DNA from: an uncultured Eubacterium sp.
Lineage (GTDB): Bacteria; Bacillota; Clostridia; Oscillospirales; Acutalibacteraceae
NCBI GenBank assembly: GCA_905234995.1
Contig: CAJOJV010000001.1
Coordinates: 5,069 to 39,457, forward strand
DNA length: 34,389 bases
Reading direction: 5' to 3'
Under the pieces are notes generated by a model. That model worked only from the letters and a program-made list of their open reading frames with translations, had not been told where the DNA came from and ran no database searches. Position numbers and translations under genes: made by a program. The stretch's first letter is position 1, and every line of letters starts with the position of its first letter. This document shows positions 15,372 through 23,594 of the stretch, piece by piece.

Positions 15372-16699
15372 TATTTCTTGCTCTCTCCCCTCTCTCTGAT
15401 AATAAATCTGACAGGGGTTCCGTCAAGCCCGAAAATTGCTCTTATCTGGTTTTCAAGATAGCGCTGATACGAGAAATGGAAAAGCTCGGCATTATTTACA
15501 AAGAATACGAAGGTGGGCGGTCTGGTTGAGGCCTGAGTCATATAATATATCTTAAGCCTTTTGCCTTTATCCGTCGGAGGCTGAACCCTTGCGGTAGCGT
15601 CCGCGAGAACCTCGTTGAGCTTGCCCGTTGAAATTCTCATTGAGTTCTGAGAATGAACGAAGGCAATCATTTCAAAGAGCCTGTCAAGCCTCTGGCCCGT
15701 TTTAGCAGAGATAAACATAACGGGAGCAAAGCTCATAAATGAGAAATCAACCGCAAGCTTTTCACGGAATTCCTTCATCGTGTTTGTATCCTTTTCAATT
15801 GCATCCCATTTATTAACTGCAATAATGCAAGCCTTGCCCTGCTCAAGCGCAATGCTCGCAACCTTTGAATCCTGCTCTGTAAAGCCCTCCTGAGCGTCTA
15901 TCATAATTACACAGACGTTTGCGCGCTCAACTGCCATTCTGGCTCGAATGATGCTGAATTTTTCAATTGCATCATTGATTCTGCTCTTACGCCTAATTCC
16001 TGCAGTATCAATAAAATTGAATTTACCGTACTGATTTTCAATCAGCGTGTCGGTTGAATCCCTCGTGGTGCCTGCAATATCGGAAACGATTGCCCTTTCC
16101 GAACCGCTGATTTTGTTAATTAACGACGATTTACCCACGTTAGGCTTACCGATAACGGCAACGTTAATAATCTCGTCATCCTCTTCCTCATCTTCAAAGG
16201 CGGGAAGATTTTTTATTACCTCATCAAGTAAATCGCCCGTGCCGTGACCGTGAACCGAGGAAACGGCTATTGGATCGCCTAAACCGAGATTATAGAATTC
16301 GTAGAATTCGGGCTCGGGAGCGCCGATGCTATCGCATTTATTAACGCAGAGCACAATCGGCTTGCCGCTTTTTTGAAGCATTGCGGCAACCTCGGTATCA
16401 GCCGCCAGAATGCCGCAGGTTAAGTCAGTTACAAAGATAATAACGTCGGCAGTTTCAATTGCAATCTCAGCCTGTGCACGCATCTGCTTAAGAATAACGT
16501 CGTTAGAATACGGCTCAATACCGCCCGTATCAACGAGTAAAAACTTATTATTCAGCCATTCGCAATCGCCGTATATTCTGTCCCTCGTAACGCCCGGGGT
16601 GTCATCAACAATTGAAAGACGAGTGCCGATAAGCTTGTTAAATAAAGTTGATTTGCCGACATTCGGTCTGCCGACGATAGCAACAACGGGTTTGCTCAT
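15371..16699 (-). CDS. der: Ribosome biogenesis GTPase Der
   Basis: Der (EngA) is a double GTPase needed for maturation of the 50S subunit. Two complete G domains are visible: GRPNVGKST (10-18) with DTPG and NKCD, and GKPNVGKSS (184-192) with DTAG and NKWD. An acidic linker (EDEEEDDE, about 168-176) joins them, and a KH-like C-terminal domain (about 355-442) follows. AGGAGGTG precedes the ATG. plsY follows with a one-base overlap, the common Firmicute order der-plsY. Confidence 0.97.
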   Translation of the reverse strand: MSKPVVAIVGRPNVGKSTLFNKLIGTRLSIVDDTPGVTRDRIYGDCEWLNNKFLLVDTGGIEPYSNDVILKQMRAQAEIAIETADVIIFVTDLTCGILAADTEVAAMLQKSGKPIVLCVNKCDSIGAPEPEFYEFYNLGLGDPIAVSSVHGHGTGDLLDEVIKNLPAFEDEEEDDEIINVAVIGKPNVGKSSLINKISGSERAIVSDIAGTTRDSTDTLIENQYGKFNFIDTAGIRRKSRINDAIEKFSIIRARMAVERANVCVIMIDAQEGFTEQDSKVASIALEQGKACIIAVNKWDAIEKDTNTMKEFREKLAVDFSFMSFAPVMFISAKTGQRLDRLFEMIAFVHSQNSMRISTGKLNEVLADATARVQPPTDKGKRLKIYYMTQASTRPPTFVFFVNNAELFHFSYQRYLENQIRAIFGLDGTPVRFIIRERGESKK

Positions 16700-16744
16700 A
16701 TCAGCACCTCCTGTATCAAATAATAGTCTGCCTTACAGCAAGAA

Positions 16745-16767
16745 AGACGGACATAATATGCCCGTCT
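16745..16767 (-). terminator. Terminator-like hairpin after rpmF
   Basis: On the minus strand AGACGGGCAT-ATT-ATGTCCGTCT forms a stem of about 9-10 bp with one mismatch, and TTCTTG follows. The T-run is poor, so termination is probably partial and der may receive read-through. Confidence 0.55.
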
Positions 16768-16788
16768 GAAAGTCTGTAAGATTTAAGA

Positions 16789-16971
16789 TTAATCTTCTGT
16801 TGCAACAACTTCCTTGCCGTTGTAGTAGCCGCAGCTCTTGCAAACTCTGTGAGGAACAGTGTAAGCTGAGCAATTCGGGCACTTAACGAGAGTCGGAGCG
16901 TTCATTTTCCAAACGCTTGAACGTCTTTTATTCTTTCTTGTTGAAGAAGTTCTTCTTGCCGGTACTGCCAT
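16789..16971 (-). CDS. rpmF: Ribosomal protein L32
   Basis: L32, 60 residues. The start [18 protein letters not shown] is the family signature. Two zinc-binding cysteine pairs (CPNC and CKSC) follow in the second half. It lies directly downstream of the YceD/DUF177 gene, an association conserved across bacteria. The ribosome binding site GGAGG is 9 nt before the ATG. Confidence 0.97.
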   Translation of the reverse strand: MAVPARRTSSTRKNKRRSSVWKMNAPTLVKCPNCSAYTVPHRVCKSCGYYNGKEVVATED

Positions 16972-17006
16972 TTTAATAGCCTCCTTTTTATCAATAAGTG
17001 AATAAT

Positions 17007-17513
17007 TTACTCTTCATCATCAAGCAGCTCAAGAAGCGCCGCCATGCGCGGGTCAACCTCTTTTTTGCAGCCGCAATCGCCGAGATTTAAGTTTTTGCCG
17101 CATTTAAAGCATAAGCCCTTGCAGTCTTCCCTGCAAAGAATTTTGCTTGGCAAAAACAGCTGAACCTCTTCCCTGACGATTTCGTCAATATCAAGCACAG
17201 CGTCCTGAACGATGATGTAATCCTCTTTATCATCATCCTCATTAGCAAGCTCCGAAACGACGATTTTGTTCAGAGAAAAGCCCATATCCCTGTTTACGTC
17301 CTCGGCACATCTGTCACAAAAACCGCTGAACTTAAATGAAACCTCAGCCTCAAGATATACGACGTTTGCTTTACCGTAAACCTTTCCGCAGACCTTTGCG
17401 CCGTCCTTGATAGGATAATAAGTGCCGTAAGATAAATCATCAAGATTTAAAGTGTAATCAACTGAAATAGATTTTTCAATCCCGTTTAAGAGATTTGTTA
17501 TATCAAGTTTCAT
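17007..17513 (-). CDS. DUF177/YceD family protein
   Basis: A YceD-like protein of about 168 residues. The family is linked to 23S rRNA accumulation and ribosome assembly and lies next to rpmF in very many bacteria, as here. A first cysteine pair in FCDRCAEDV and the C-terminal cluster [17 protein letters not shown]...CGC suggest bound zinc. The ATG at 17513 has GAGGTG about 6 nt upstream and is preferred to the GTG at 17531, which lies before that ribosome binding site. The exact biochemical role is unknown. Confidence 0.88.
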   Translation of the reverse strand: MKLDITNLLNGIEKSISVDYTLNLDDLSYGTYYPIKDGAKVCGKVYGKANVVYLEAEVSFKFSGFCDRCAEDVNRDMGFSLNKIVVSELANEDDDKEDYIIVQDAVLDIDEIVREEVQLFLPSKILCREDCKGLCFKCGKNLNLGDCGCKKEVDPRMAALLELLDDEE

Positions 17514-17542
17514 ATAATACACCTCAATCACTTTGCTTTAGT

Positions 17543-17571
17543 ATTATATATATAAGAAAGAATTTTGTCAA
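17543..17571 (-). promoter_or_regulatory. Full-consensus promoter for DUF177-rpmF
   Basis: On the minus strand the -35 TTGACA and -10 TATAAT are both exact and exactly 17 bp apart, with TSS near 17536. This is the only perfect housekeeping promoter I recognise in the window. It fits a ribosomal-protein transcript. Confidence 0.85.
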
Positions 17572-17589
17572 TAGAAAAATAATAAAAAA

Positions 17590-17606
17590 GGCGCGGAAAA
17601 CCGCGC
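17590..17606 (-). terminator. Terminator after the small P-loop gene
   Basis: GC-rich stem GGCGCGG/CCGCGCC with a four-base loop, followed on the minus strand by TTTTTTATTATTTTT. It separates the P-loop gene from the rpmF promoter. Confidence 0.9.
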
Positions 17607-17623
17607 CCTCATTGCATTAAAGC

Positions 17624-18040
17624 TTATAATTCTTCACAATAATCAAATACTTCAACCGGTAAATCTTCTTTATCGCAGCTGATTGTGAAATAGAAATTAA
17701 CGTCAGTTGCCTCAGAAAGTTCTGAAAGCATATCAAAAAACTGAGGAAGCTTAGCATATTCTCTGCCGACAATCTTAAAGGTTGCATCAACAAGAACATC
17801 TGTTACATCATAGTTACCAGCACAAATTCCGGAAAGGAAACCGTAAAAAGCCTTGTGGCCGTTAATATTGTAGGTCTCGGTTTCAAGCAGCCTTGCTCTT
17901 GATGAGATATCATAAGTGAGCTTCGGCTCCTTTTCTACACATACAACATTGCCGTCTGAGCTTTCAACGCAGGAATTAACGAGGTCAATAAGCCTCTTTG
18001 TTTTTCCTGAGCCTTTATTTCCGATAATAAGTTTAATCAT
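17624..18040 (-). CDS. Small P-loop NTPase of unknown function
   Basis: A 138-residue protein that I cannot assign to a named family. A Walker A motif, IIGNKGSGKTKRL, begins at residue 5. A likely Walker B strand, VTDVLVDATF (about 80-89), lies mid-protein, and no additional domain fits in the remaining length. There is no signal peptide or membrane segment. The ribosome binding site GGAGG precedes the ATG by 9 nt. It starts 37 nt after pgi and probably shares its transcript, ending at a strong terminator. The protein may be a minimal nucleotide-binding protein or kinase-like regulator. Confidence 0.75.
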   Translation of the reverse strand: MIKLIIGNKGSGKTKRLIDLVNSCVESSDGNVVCVEKEPKLTYDISSRARLLETETYNINGHKAFYGFLSGICAGNYDVTDVLVDATFKIVGREYAKLPQFFDMLSELSEATDVNFYFTISCDKEDLPVEVFDYCEEL

Positions 18041-18077
18041 TTATGAATCCTCCGTTAGGTTTATTTTCAATTATATA

Positions 18078-19427
18078 TTAGCATATACCAAGCTCTTTTT
18101 CAAGTTTTTCTTTTTCACTTTCATAACCGGGCTTGCCGAGAAGCGCAAACATATTCTTTTTGTAGCTTTCAACACCCGGCTGATTGAACGGATTTACACC
18201 GAGAATATAGCCGGAAATCGCGCATGCCTTCTCAAAGAAATAAATCATATAGCCAAGGTTTGCAGCGGCAATATTATCGCTTTCAAGAATGAAATTGGCA
18301 ACTCCGCCCTCAGTGTGAGCAAGTAACGTGCCCTGCCTTGCCTTTTCGTTTACATAGCTTAATGTTTTGCCTGCAAGGAAATTAAGCCCGTCAATATTGC
18401 CCTCCTGCTCCGTTAAGATAAAATCGTCAAGCGGGTTGTTAAACTTAATGCAGGTTTCAAACATTAAATCTGAGCCGCTTTCCTGAATAAACTGGCCAAC
18501 TGAATGTAAATCGGTTGAGAACACGCAGGATACGGGATATAAGCCCTTGCCGTCCTTACCCTCGCTTTCAGCAAAAAGCTGCTTGAGCCATTCATTGAAC
18601 ATCGTCATACAGGGCTCATAGGAAATGAAGCATTCAAGCCTTTTGCCCTTATTATAAAGTACGTTCCTGATTGCAGCATATTTAAGGCAATCGTTATCGG
18701 CAATGCTTTCGCTCATTAAGGAGTCCTGCGCGCTCTTGGCGCCGTTCATAAGCTCATCAATATCAATTCCTGCAACAGCTATCGGAAGAAGACCCACAGC
18801 TGTTAAAACAGAATATCTGCCGCCAACATTATCGGGAACAACAAAGGTTTCATAACCCTCTTCATCAGCAAGGCTTTTAAGAGTGCCCTTTGCTTTATCC
18901 GTGGTTGCAAAAATGCGCTTTGCAGCCTCTTCCTTTGAATATTTGCTGTTAACCAAATCGCGGAAAACTCTGAACGCAATTGCAGGCTCCGTAGTTGTGC
19001 CGCTCTTAGAAATAACGTTTACGCAGATATCCTTACCCTCGCAAATCTTAAGCAGCTCAGTGAGCATTGAGGGGCTGATGGTATTACCGATGAAGTAAAT
19101 CTGAGGAGTGTCCTTAGCAAGTGCATTGTAGTTACATGATTTAAGTGCCTCAATAACAGCTCTTGCGCCGAGATAAGAACCGCCGATGCCGATAACGATA
19201 AGTATATCGCAGTTGCCCTTGATGTATTCGGCAGCCTTTTTGATTCTTGCAAACTCTTCTTTATCATAATCTGTTGGAAGAGTTACCCAACCGAGAAAAT
19301 CATTTCCCGCGCCCGTGCCGCTATGAAGCGTTTTCATTGCTTCAACGGCTTTCGGAGCCATCGCCATAATTTCATTTTCAGATACGAAAGGCTCGGCATA
19401 TTTATTAATAAGCTTGATTTTTTCCAT
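18078..19427 (-). CDS. pgi: Glucose-6-phosphate isomerase
   Basis: Pgi interconverts glucose 6-phosphate and fructose 6-phosphate in glycolysis. The protein of about 449 residues is the short Firmicute form. Substrate-binding motifs are [51 protein letters not shown] and a C-terminal [16 protein letters not shown] with the catalytic lysine region. The ATG at 19427 has AGAGG 8 nt upstream and gives [14 protein letters not shown]. An in-frame TTG 18 nt upstream is less likely. A promoter with TTGATT-17 bp-TAAAAT lies before it. Confidence 0.96.
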   Translation of the reverse strand: MEKIKLINKYAEPFVSENEIMAMAPKAVEAMKTLHSGTGAGNDFLGWVTLPTDYDKEEFARIKKAAEYIKGNCDILIVIGIGGSYLGARAVIEALKSCNYNALAKDTPQIYFIGNTISPSMLTELLKICEGKDICVNVISKSGTTTEPAIAFRVFRDLVNSKYSKEEAAKRIFATTDKAKGTLKSLADEEGYETFVVPDNVGGRYSVLTAVGLLPIAVAGIDIDELMNGAKSAQDSLMSESIADNDCLKYAAIRNVLYNKGKRLECFISYEPCMTMFNEWLKQLFAESEGKDGKGLYPVSCVFSTDLHSVGQFIQESGSDLMFETCIKFNNPLDDFILTEQEGNIDGLNFLAGKTLSYVNEKARQGTLLAHTEGGVANFILESDNIAAANLGYMIYFFEKACAISGYILGVNPFNQPGVESYKKNMFALLGKPGYESEKEKLEKELGIC

Positions 19428-19480
19428 ATATAAACCTCTTTTCAAATAGAGTTTTTAAGCTCCGTTTTTGAATTCGATAT

Positions 19481-19509
19481 ATTTTACACCAAAATAATTC
19501 CATAATCAA
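19481..19509 (-). promoter_or_regulatory. Candidate promoter for pgi
   Basis: On the minus strand TTGATT (19504-19509) and TAAAAT (19481-19486) are 17 bp apart. It begins just after the upstream carboxypeptidase gene. I see no clear terminator for that gene in the same gap. Confidence 0.5.
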
Positions 19510-19516
19510 CTATTAT

Positions 19517-20659
19517 TTATATTTTATTTAGTAATTCTTTAAAAATATAGCTGAATTTGATTTTCGGTATTTCCTTGCCTGCGTAAAGCTTTATGGTTTT
19601 GAGTTCGGTATTATCTGATATCAGCTTTATTTCGCCGAGACTGTCGTTGATATTAACTGGCGCGGTTACGCTTTCCGTAACTGTATAAGAGTAGTTTATT
19701 TCTCCGCTTCCCTTTTTAATCAGAATTTTATCGAATAAATCATAGGATGGCTTAATGCTTTTTTCAATGCCGTTAACGATTTTAACCTCCGTAATCTGAG
19801 CCTCGTCAATATCGGGCACATATAATTCATAATTCGCAAATCCGTAATCGAGCAGATTTGTTGCAGTAAGAAATCTGCTTTCGCTTGTATCAGCGCCGAG
19901 GACGACTGCAATTAAATTCATATCCTCCCTCCTTGCGGTTGCGCAAATGCAAAAGCCTGCCTTTGAGGTTGTACCCGTTTTCAGCCCTGTTATTCCGTTA
20001 TAAGTATTTACAAGCTTATTTGTGTTGTTAAGCTCTGTTTCTCCGTTTCTGAGATAATCAAGCCAGATTGTGGTATAGTTATATATAACGTCATATTTCA
20101 GCACCTCGCGCGCAATTACGGCAAGGTCGTGGGCGCAGGAATAGTGATTTGTTGACGTGTCGTCAAGCCCCGTGCAGTTTTCAAAGTTTGTGTTTTCAAG
20201 CCCCAAATCCTTTGCCCTTCTGTTCATATCCTTAATGAATGAGGGTAATGAGCCTGATACGTACTCTCCAAGCGCGGCACAGGCGTCGTTTGCAGAAGCC
20301 ACAACAACCGCCTTTAGGAGCTCGTCAACCGTCATCGTCTCGCCGACCTCAAGCCAGATTTGCGAGCCGCCCATTGCAGTTGCGTTCTGACTTGCGGAAA
20401 CCTGATCCGAAAGAGAAACCTTTCCGCTGTTGATAGCTTCAAGCACAAGCAGTATGCTCATAATTTTTGTTACGGAAGCAGGCGAAAGATGCTCATAAGC
20501 ATTATTCTCATAGATTATATCGCCCGTGTCTGCACACATTAGAATTGAAGCTTTTGAAAAATCAAAATCATTTTTTTCATTAATTTCTTCTGCCTTTACC
20601 GATACCGGCAAAGAAATTGCTAATGCTACAGTAATAATCAAAGCAATAATTTTTCTCAT
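19517..20659 (-). CDS. D-alanyl-D-alanine carboxypeptidase, DacF-like
   Basis: Penicillin-binding protein of the S11 peptidase family that trims the terminal D-Ala from peptidoglycan stem peptides. The N-terminus is a signal peptide (basic MRKK-like start, hydrophobic 4-17, cleavage probably after VKA at 23). All three active-site motifs are intact: Ser62-x-x-Lys65, Ser122-Ala-Asn124 and Lys227-Thr-Gly229. The C-terminal part (about 280-365) matches the PBP5-type beta domain, and the final IFKELLNKI may be an amphipathic membrane anchor. It could be vegetative DacA or sporulation DacF; sequence alone does not decide. Confidence 0.92.
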   Translation of the reverse strand: MRKIIALIITVALAISLPVSVKAEEINEKNDFDFSKASILMCADTGDIIYENNAYEHLSPASVTKIMSILLVLEAINSGKVSLSDQVSASQNATAMGGSQIWLEVGETMTVDELLKAVVVASANDACAALGEYVSGSLPSFIKDMNRRAKDLGLENTNFENCTGLDDTSTNHYSCAHDLAVIAREVLKYDVIYNYTTIWLDYLRNGETELNNTNKLVNTYNGITGLKTGTTSKAGFCICATARREDMNLIAVVLGADTSESRFLTATNLLDYGFANYELYVPDIDEAQITEVKIVNGIEKSIKPSYDLFDKILIKKGSGEINYSYTVTESVTAPVNINDSLGEIKLISDNTELKTIKLYAGKEIPKIKFSYIFKELLNKI

Positions 20660-20692
20660 AAAATCACCCTATAATTGATATTAAAATCAGGT

Positions 20693-20721
20693 TGTATTAA
20701 TTACCCGAATTTGATATAATA
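20693..20721 (+). promoter_or_regulatory. Promoter for mtaB
   Basis: TTGTAT (20693-20698) and perfect TATAAT (20716-20721) are 17 bp apart, about 25 nt before the mtaB ATG, which has a CAGGAGA ribosome binding site. Confidence 0.68.
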
Positions 20722-20746
20722 AATCATAAATTCAGGAGATATATTA

Positions 20747-22039
20747 ATGAAAGCTGCTTTTTATACCCTTGGCTGCAAGGTTAATCAGACTGAAAGTGAA
20801 TATATGGCGGAGCTACTTGAAAGGGCGGGCTTTGAAATCGTCAGCCCCTCAGATGAGGCGGATTATTATATTATTAATTCCTGCACCGTTACTGCAACAG
20901 CAGACCAAAAAACGCGCCAGAACGTCAGAAAATTCAAAAGAAAGCATCCAGATTCGGTTGTTATTCTTACAGGCTGTATGCCGCAGGCGTTTCCTGATGA
21001 AGCATCGGCGCTTGAAGAAGCGGATATCGTGCTTGGCAACAAAAATGATAACGATATACTGTCGCTTATTAATGATTACAATATTAGCAATAATCGCATA
21101 ATAGCGGTGTCTGAGCATAAGACGGGAGATAGTTTTGAGCCCTGCTCAATCTCAAAATTCAGCGAGAGGGTGCGCGCCTTTGTTAAAATTGAGGACGGGT
21201 GCGACCGCTTTTGCTCTTACTGCATTATCCCCATGAGTCGCGGCAGGGTGCGCTCAAAATCCCCCGCAGAGCTTGAAAAAGAGATTAAAATGCTTTCAGA
21301 TAACGGGATAAAGGAAATCGTGCTTGTCGGAATTAACCTATCCGCATACGGCAAGGGTAAAGCCTTTGATATTGCTGACGCGGTAAGAATATGTAATGAT
21401 AATCCCGATATACTGAGAGTTCGTCTCGGCAGCCTTGAGCCGGACCATATCACCGACGAAATCATTGAAAGGCTTTCCTCTTTTGAAAAGCTTTGCCCGC
21501 AATTTCATATATCATTGCAAAGCGGCTGCAATAAAACGCTTAAGAATATGAGGAGGCATTACACTGCCGAGGAATACTCAGAGCTTTGCAATAAGCTCAG
21601 AAACAGGTTTGAAAATGCCACGATTACCACAGATGTAATGGTTGGATTTAATGACGAAAGTGAGGCTGATTTTGAGGAAAGCCTTGCCTTTGTTAAGAAA
21701 ATCCGTTTTGAGAAAGTGCACACCTTCCCATATTCCGAAAGAAAAGGCACATCTGCTTCCAAAATCGGAGACAGCGTTTCAAAGCAGAAAAAGGAAGCAC
21801 GCGCTGCCGTTATGATTGAGGAAACGGAGAAAATCCGCCTTGAATATATGCAAAGCCTTATCGGGAATAATGAAGCAGTTCTGTTTGAGAATGAGATAGA
21901 AAAAGGCGTGTTCCAGGGCTACACGAGAGGATATATCCCCGTAAGAGTGAAATCTGACGAGGATATAATCGGCAAGGAAATAACCGTCAGCATTGACGAG
22001 GCTTGCGGCGAATACTGCATTTCTAATTCAGCTCATTGA
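20747..22039 (+). CDS. mtaB: tRNA t6A37 methylthiotransferase MtaB
   Basis: Radical-SAM methylthiotransferase that converts t6A at position 37 of tRNAs reading ANN codons to ms2t6A. The N-terminal domain begins with FYTLGCKVNQTESE, the wording typical of MtaB. It has NSCTVT and TGCMPQ, which supply the second cluster cysteines. The radical-SAM motif CDRFCSYC is followed by IIPMSRGRVRS. The C-terminal TRAM region is about 370-430. The gene diverges from the carboxypeptidase gene. Its last 17 nt overlap the 3' end of the converging lipoprotein gene, with no terminator visible between them. Confidence 0.94.
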   Translation: MKAAFYTLGCKVNQTESEYMAELLERAGFEIVSPSDEADYYIINSCTVTATADQKTRQNVRKFKRKHPDSVVILTGCMPQAFPDEASALEEADIVLGNKNDNDILSLINDYNISNNRIIAVSEHKTGDSFEPCSISKFSERVRAFVKIEDGCDRFCSYCIIPMSRGRVRSKSPAELEKEIKMLSDNGIKEIVLVGINLSAYGKGKAFDIADAVRICNDNPDILRVRLGSLEPDHITDEIIERLSSFEKLCPQFHISLQSGCNKTLKNMRRHYTAEEYSELCNKLRNRFENATITTDVMVGFNDESEADFEESLAFVKKIRFEKVHTFPYSERKGTSASKIGDSVSKQKKEARAAVMIEETEKIRLEYMQSLIGNNEAVLFENEIEKGVFQGYTRGYIPVRVKSDEDIIGKEITVSIDEACGEYCISNSAH

Positions 22040-23222
22040 TTCCCTTAACCTCATTATTAAGCGCCTCATTATCCGTATCAAGCAAATAACTTAAGGAATA
22101 TATATAATAGCCTTTAACGTTGCTTAACTGATTGATATAGCTTATTTGCCTTGAAATAATATTATTATTTTCCACAAACTCATTTCTTGCATAATCCTGA
22201 TCAGCAGAAGCATATTCATCAACGCAGCCTGCTTTGTACAGCGGCAAGCCGATATATAAAGCAACAGCTGTTGCACGGTCGTTCCACTCCTTAGCGGTTC
22301 TTGTGAACGGCTGCGTTTCATTGTAAAACCCGAAGTAAATTTGCGGGCAAATATAATCGCAATAACCCTCCTCAGACGCCCATTTTTCAACGTCTGCATA
22401 GAGATTGTTATAATTTACCGAAACCTTTGACTGCGGGCTGATTCCGAATTTTATCTCTGGATTAATCGCTTTTATTGCATTATAAACGGATTTGATTAAG
22501 CGGGAAACGTTATCCCTCCGCCAATCGTCAAGGCTCAGCGGCTCTTCAACCGTTTCAATATAGCTTCTGAATTCGTTTTCATCAATGCTTTCATCGGTTG
22601 TAGGATAGAAATAATCGTCAAAGTGAATTCCGTCAACGTCATAGTTTTGTACAATTTCTTTAATTCCGTTTACGATAAGATTAATTACCTCCTCGCTTGC
22701 AGGATTGAAGTATATTTTGTCCGACACATAAACATTACTTGCATTATCCTCTGAATTATACCACTGCTTTGCAATATTGCCGTCACAAAGTGACTCAATA
22801 TCATCATCCTGACTAACACGGTAAGGATTAAACCAAGCCTCAACGGAAACGCTTTGATTATGTGCCTCTTCAATAATAATCTGCAAAGGGTCATAAATCA
22901 GCTCACTCCCCTGTTCCCCAAAGCAATATTCAGAGGTCGGAAATAATTCGGATTTATAAAATGCGTCTGCACAGGGATGCACCTGAACGGTTAAGGTGTT
23001 TAATCCTATAGCTTTTACTTCTTTAATGACGGATGCAATATTCTTTCTGAATTCATTTTCGGAGCTGCAGGAGCTTGTATACTTTTCAAGCTCAAAATAG
23101 CTTACCCATACGGACTTGACTGCTTTCTGCTCAAAACTCTGAGCTTGCGGCGTTTCCTTAATTTGCGTGCATCCGACAAGTAGCAGGCTCATTGAAATTA
23201 TTAATAAAAATATTCTCTTCAT
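22023..23222 (-). CDS. Glycoside-hydrolase-like (GHL10/DUF187) lipoprotein
   Basis: A predicted lipoprotein of about 399 residues. The signal peptide MKRIFLLIISMSLLLVGC ends in a lipobox with the cysteine to be acylated. The mature part resembles the GHL10 (DUF187) TIM-barrel family: VKSVWVSYFELEKY, GLNTLTVQVHPCADAFYKS, VEAWFNPYR, DVDGIHFDDYFYP and a late DYICPQIYFGF segment. These proteins are thought to act on cell-surface polysaccharide, but substrate is unknown. The ATG at 23222 has AAAGGA upstream; a GTG 9 nt earlier is too close to that site. The start region overlaps the promoter of the divergent gene. Confidence 0.85.
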   Translation of the reverse strand: MKRIFLLIISMSLLLVGCTQIKETPQAQSFEQKAVKSVWVSYFELEKYTSSCSSENEFRKNIASVIKEVKAIGLNTLTVQVHPCADAFYKSELFPTSEYCFGEQGSELIYDPLQIIIEEAHNQSVSVEAWFNPYRVSQDDDIESLCDGNIAKQWYNSEDNASNVYVSDKIYFNPASEEVINLIVNGIKEIVQNYDVDGIHFDDYFYPTTDESIDENEFRSYIETVEEPLSLDDWRRDNVSRLIKSVYNAIKAINPEIKFGISPQSKVSVNYNNLYADVEKWASEEGYCDYICPQIYFGFYNETQPFTRTAKEWNDRATAVALYIGLPLYKAGCVDEYASADQDYARNEFVENNNIISRQISYINQLSNVKGYYIYSLSYLLDTDNEALNNEVKGINELN

Positions 23223-23224
23223 AC

Positions 23225-23252
23225 TTGACACTTTCCTTTAAACTGATAAAAT
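23225..23252 (+). promoter_or_regulatory. Promoter for the small zinc-ribbon gene
   Basis: Perfect -35 TTGACA (23225-23230) and TAAAAT (23247-23252) are 16 bp apart. The start of transcription would lie only about 10 nt before the ATG. The -35 box lies immediately upstream of the divergent lipoprotein start codon. Confidence 0.55.
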
Positions 23253-23269
23253 AATATTAGGTGATGATT

Positions 23270-23557
23270 ATGGAATACAGACTCGGCAATTCAAAATGGT
23301 TAAAAAGCCTTGGAGATACGGTTCAACTAACCTGCCCCGAATGTAATAACAAGGGGCAGTTCGGCGTGTTTACAAATGCAGATATCCGCCTGAAAACACG
23401 TTTCCCGCTTATTAGCAACGAGGACGTATATTTACTCGTATGTCCTAAATGCGCGGCAGTTTTTACCGTTGACGGTACTACTGGTGAAACCTTTAAAAAC
23501 GGAGAAGCGCTTTCAATCGGAAATTATGATTTAAAAAGGCTTAATGAATTCAAATAA
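23270..23557 (+). CDS. Small zinc-ribbon protein of unknown function
   Basis: A 95-residue protein not assigned to a named family. It has two widely spaced cysteine pairs, CPEC (near 22-25) and CPKC (near 60-63), the pattern of a single zinc ribbon. About 35 residues rich in beta-type sequence lie between them (NADIRLKTRFPLISNEDVYLL, given in outline). No signal peptide or membrane segment is seen. The ATG at 23270 has AGGTGA 5-6 nt upstream and gives MEYRLGNSKW; the upstream in-frame GTG and ATG overlap that site. It is a single-gene unit with its own promoter and terminator, facing spoIVA. Confidence 0.75.
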   Translation: MEYRLGNSKWLKSLGDTVQLTCPECNNKGQFGVFTNADIRLKTRFPLISNEDVYLLVCPKCAAVFTVDGTTGETFKNGEALSIGNYDLKRLNEFK

Positions 23558-23567
23558 TATGATATAA

Positions 23568-23594
23568 GAGGAGCATAAGCTCCTCTTTTTTTTA
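23568..23594 (+). terminator. Terminator between zinc-ribbon gene and spoIVA
   Basis: Perfect stem GAGGAGC/GCTCCTC with ATAA loop and a run of about nine T on the plus strand, reaching the spoIVA stop codon. On the minus strand only TTATAT follows, so it is weaker for spoIVA. Confidence 0.88.
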
